Below are positions 43,485 to 43,743 of a stretch of 43,743 nt of DNA, piece after piece. The translations under genes were made by a program, and so were the position numbers. Each line of letters opens with the position of its first letter. Positions within the stretch are counted from its first letter, which is position 1. The DNA is from a bacterium (lineage in GTDB: Bacteria > CG2-30-53-67). The notes beneath the pieces were generated by a model that worked only from the letters and a program-made list of their open reading frames with translations, did no database searches and was not told the origin of the DNA. The stretch lies in contig CAKKPE010000044.1 of NCBI GenBank assembly GCA_919901565.1, positions 1-43,743 of the forward strand, read 5' to 3'.

Positions 43485-43572
43485 TCTCCCCTCGCCCCTC
43501 TTTTCCAAAGAGGGGGAAATTTCCGGCGCCTGCCCTGAGCGCAGTCGAAGGGGCAAAGGGAGGTGAGGAGGA
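43485..43572. repeat. C-rich hairpin repeat with GAGCGCAGTCGAAGGGG core
   Basis: CCCCTCGCCCCTCTTTTCC and AAAGAGGGGGAAATTTCC are followed by CCTGAGCGCAGTCGAAGGGG and a G-rich end. It belongs to the dispersed repeat types also seen at 6800 and 22735. The remaining stretch 43430-43743 contains no gene that I can support. Confidence 0.65.
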
Positions 43573-43706
43573 ATTTATAGAGATCATGTCGTTACAATTT
43601 CGAGACTATTAAAAACAAGACCAAAAATACTTATTATACTATAAAACAAGGGTTTCATTGAAATCAAGGGGAATGGTTTTCGTTTTCTATGTAATCCCAA
43701 AATGAT

Positions 43707-43741
43707 AATGTCCTATTTGGCCAAAGTAGAAATGTCCTATT
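43707..43741. repeat. direct repeat AATGTCCTATT at the window edge
   Basis: AATGTCCTATT occurs at 43707-43717 and 43731-43741. Multiple short direct repeats next to a boundary resemble the end of an insertion sequence that would continue outside the window. No transposase is visible here. Confidence 0.35.
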
Positions 43742-43743
43742 CT

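Overview
This looks like a chromosomal segment of a free-living, moderately GC-rich Gram-negative bacterium, probably from the Desulfobacterota/Nitrospirota neighbourhood. The reasons are the gene order hslV-hslU-argB-argD-argF-argG, the futalosine-type menaquinone gene mqnA, a pyruvoyl-dependent arginine decarboxylase next to housekeeping genes, an endonuclease Q-UvrD pair, and several families of intergenic palindromic repeats. This placement is inferred from gene content; I could not run a phylogeny. I saw no rRNA, tRNA or CRISPR array.

Positions 1-9900 hold agmatine deiminase (+), then a minus-strand block: a 60-residue protein, an ArnT-like membrane glycosyltransferase, the arginine operon argB-argD-argF-argG, and the HslUV protease. 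Positions 9942-19461 hold polA, an AT-richer accessory block (UvrD-like helicase, MrfA/YprA-type DUF1998 helicase, an 82-residue Cys-rich protein and a two-TM coiled-coil protein), and then a second, divergent copy of only the first 283 codons of polA. Positions 19588-24079 hold mostly plus-strand housekeeping genes: mqnA, a thiamine-binding-like protein, arginine decarboxylase, a methyltransferase and an RlmD-type rRNA methyltransferase, plus a minus-strand zinc-ribbon protein.

Positions 24190-27430 are an accessory zone with an AbrB/Fic-Doc toxin-antitoxin pair, an internally deleted REP-associated transposase between REP palindromes, and a DNA methyltransferase broken by two frameshifts upstream of an intact HNH endonuclease gene. 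Next come a UvrD helicase and an endonuclease Q homologue. Both end in sliding-clamp-like motifs, and a second copy of the endoQ 3' end lies beyond the helicase. Positions 30697-40917 are a plus-strand defence locus: XRE-HsdM fusion, HsdS, a two-gene CBASS (CD-NTase plus S-4TM effector), a 25-codon hsdR start remnant, an AlbA/Schlafen-type ATPase, full HsdR and a YgjP-like metallopeptidase. The window ends with RlmI-like and HI0933-like housekeeping genes.

The most striking pattern is that three accessory insertions (the helicase block in polA, uvrD beside endoQ, and the AlbA gene in hsdR) are each flanked by one complete gene and one divergent terminal fragment of that same gene. This suggests a recurrent way of acquiring DNA that inserts into a gene while supplying a replacement gene end. 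I see no integrase in any of the three.
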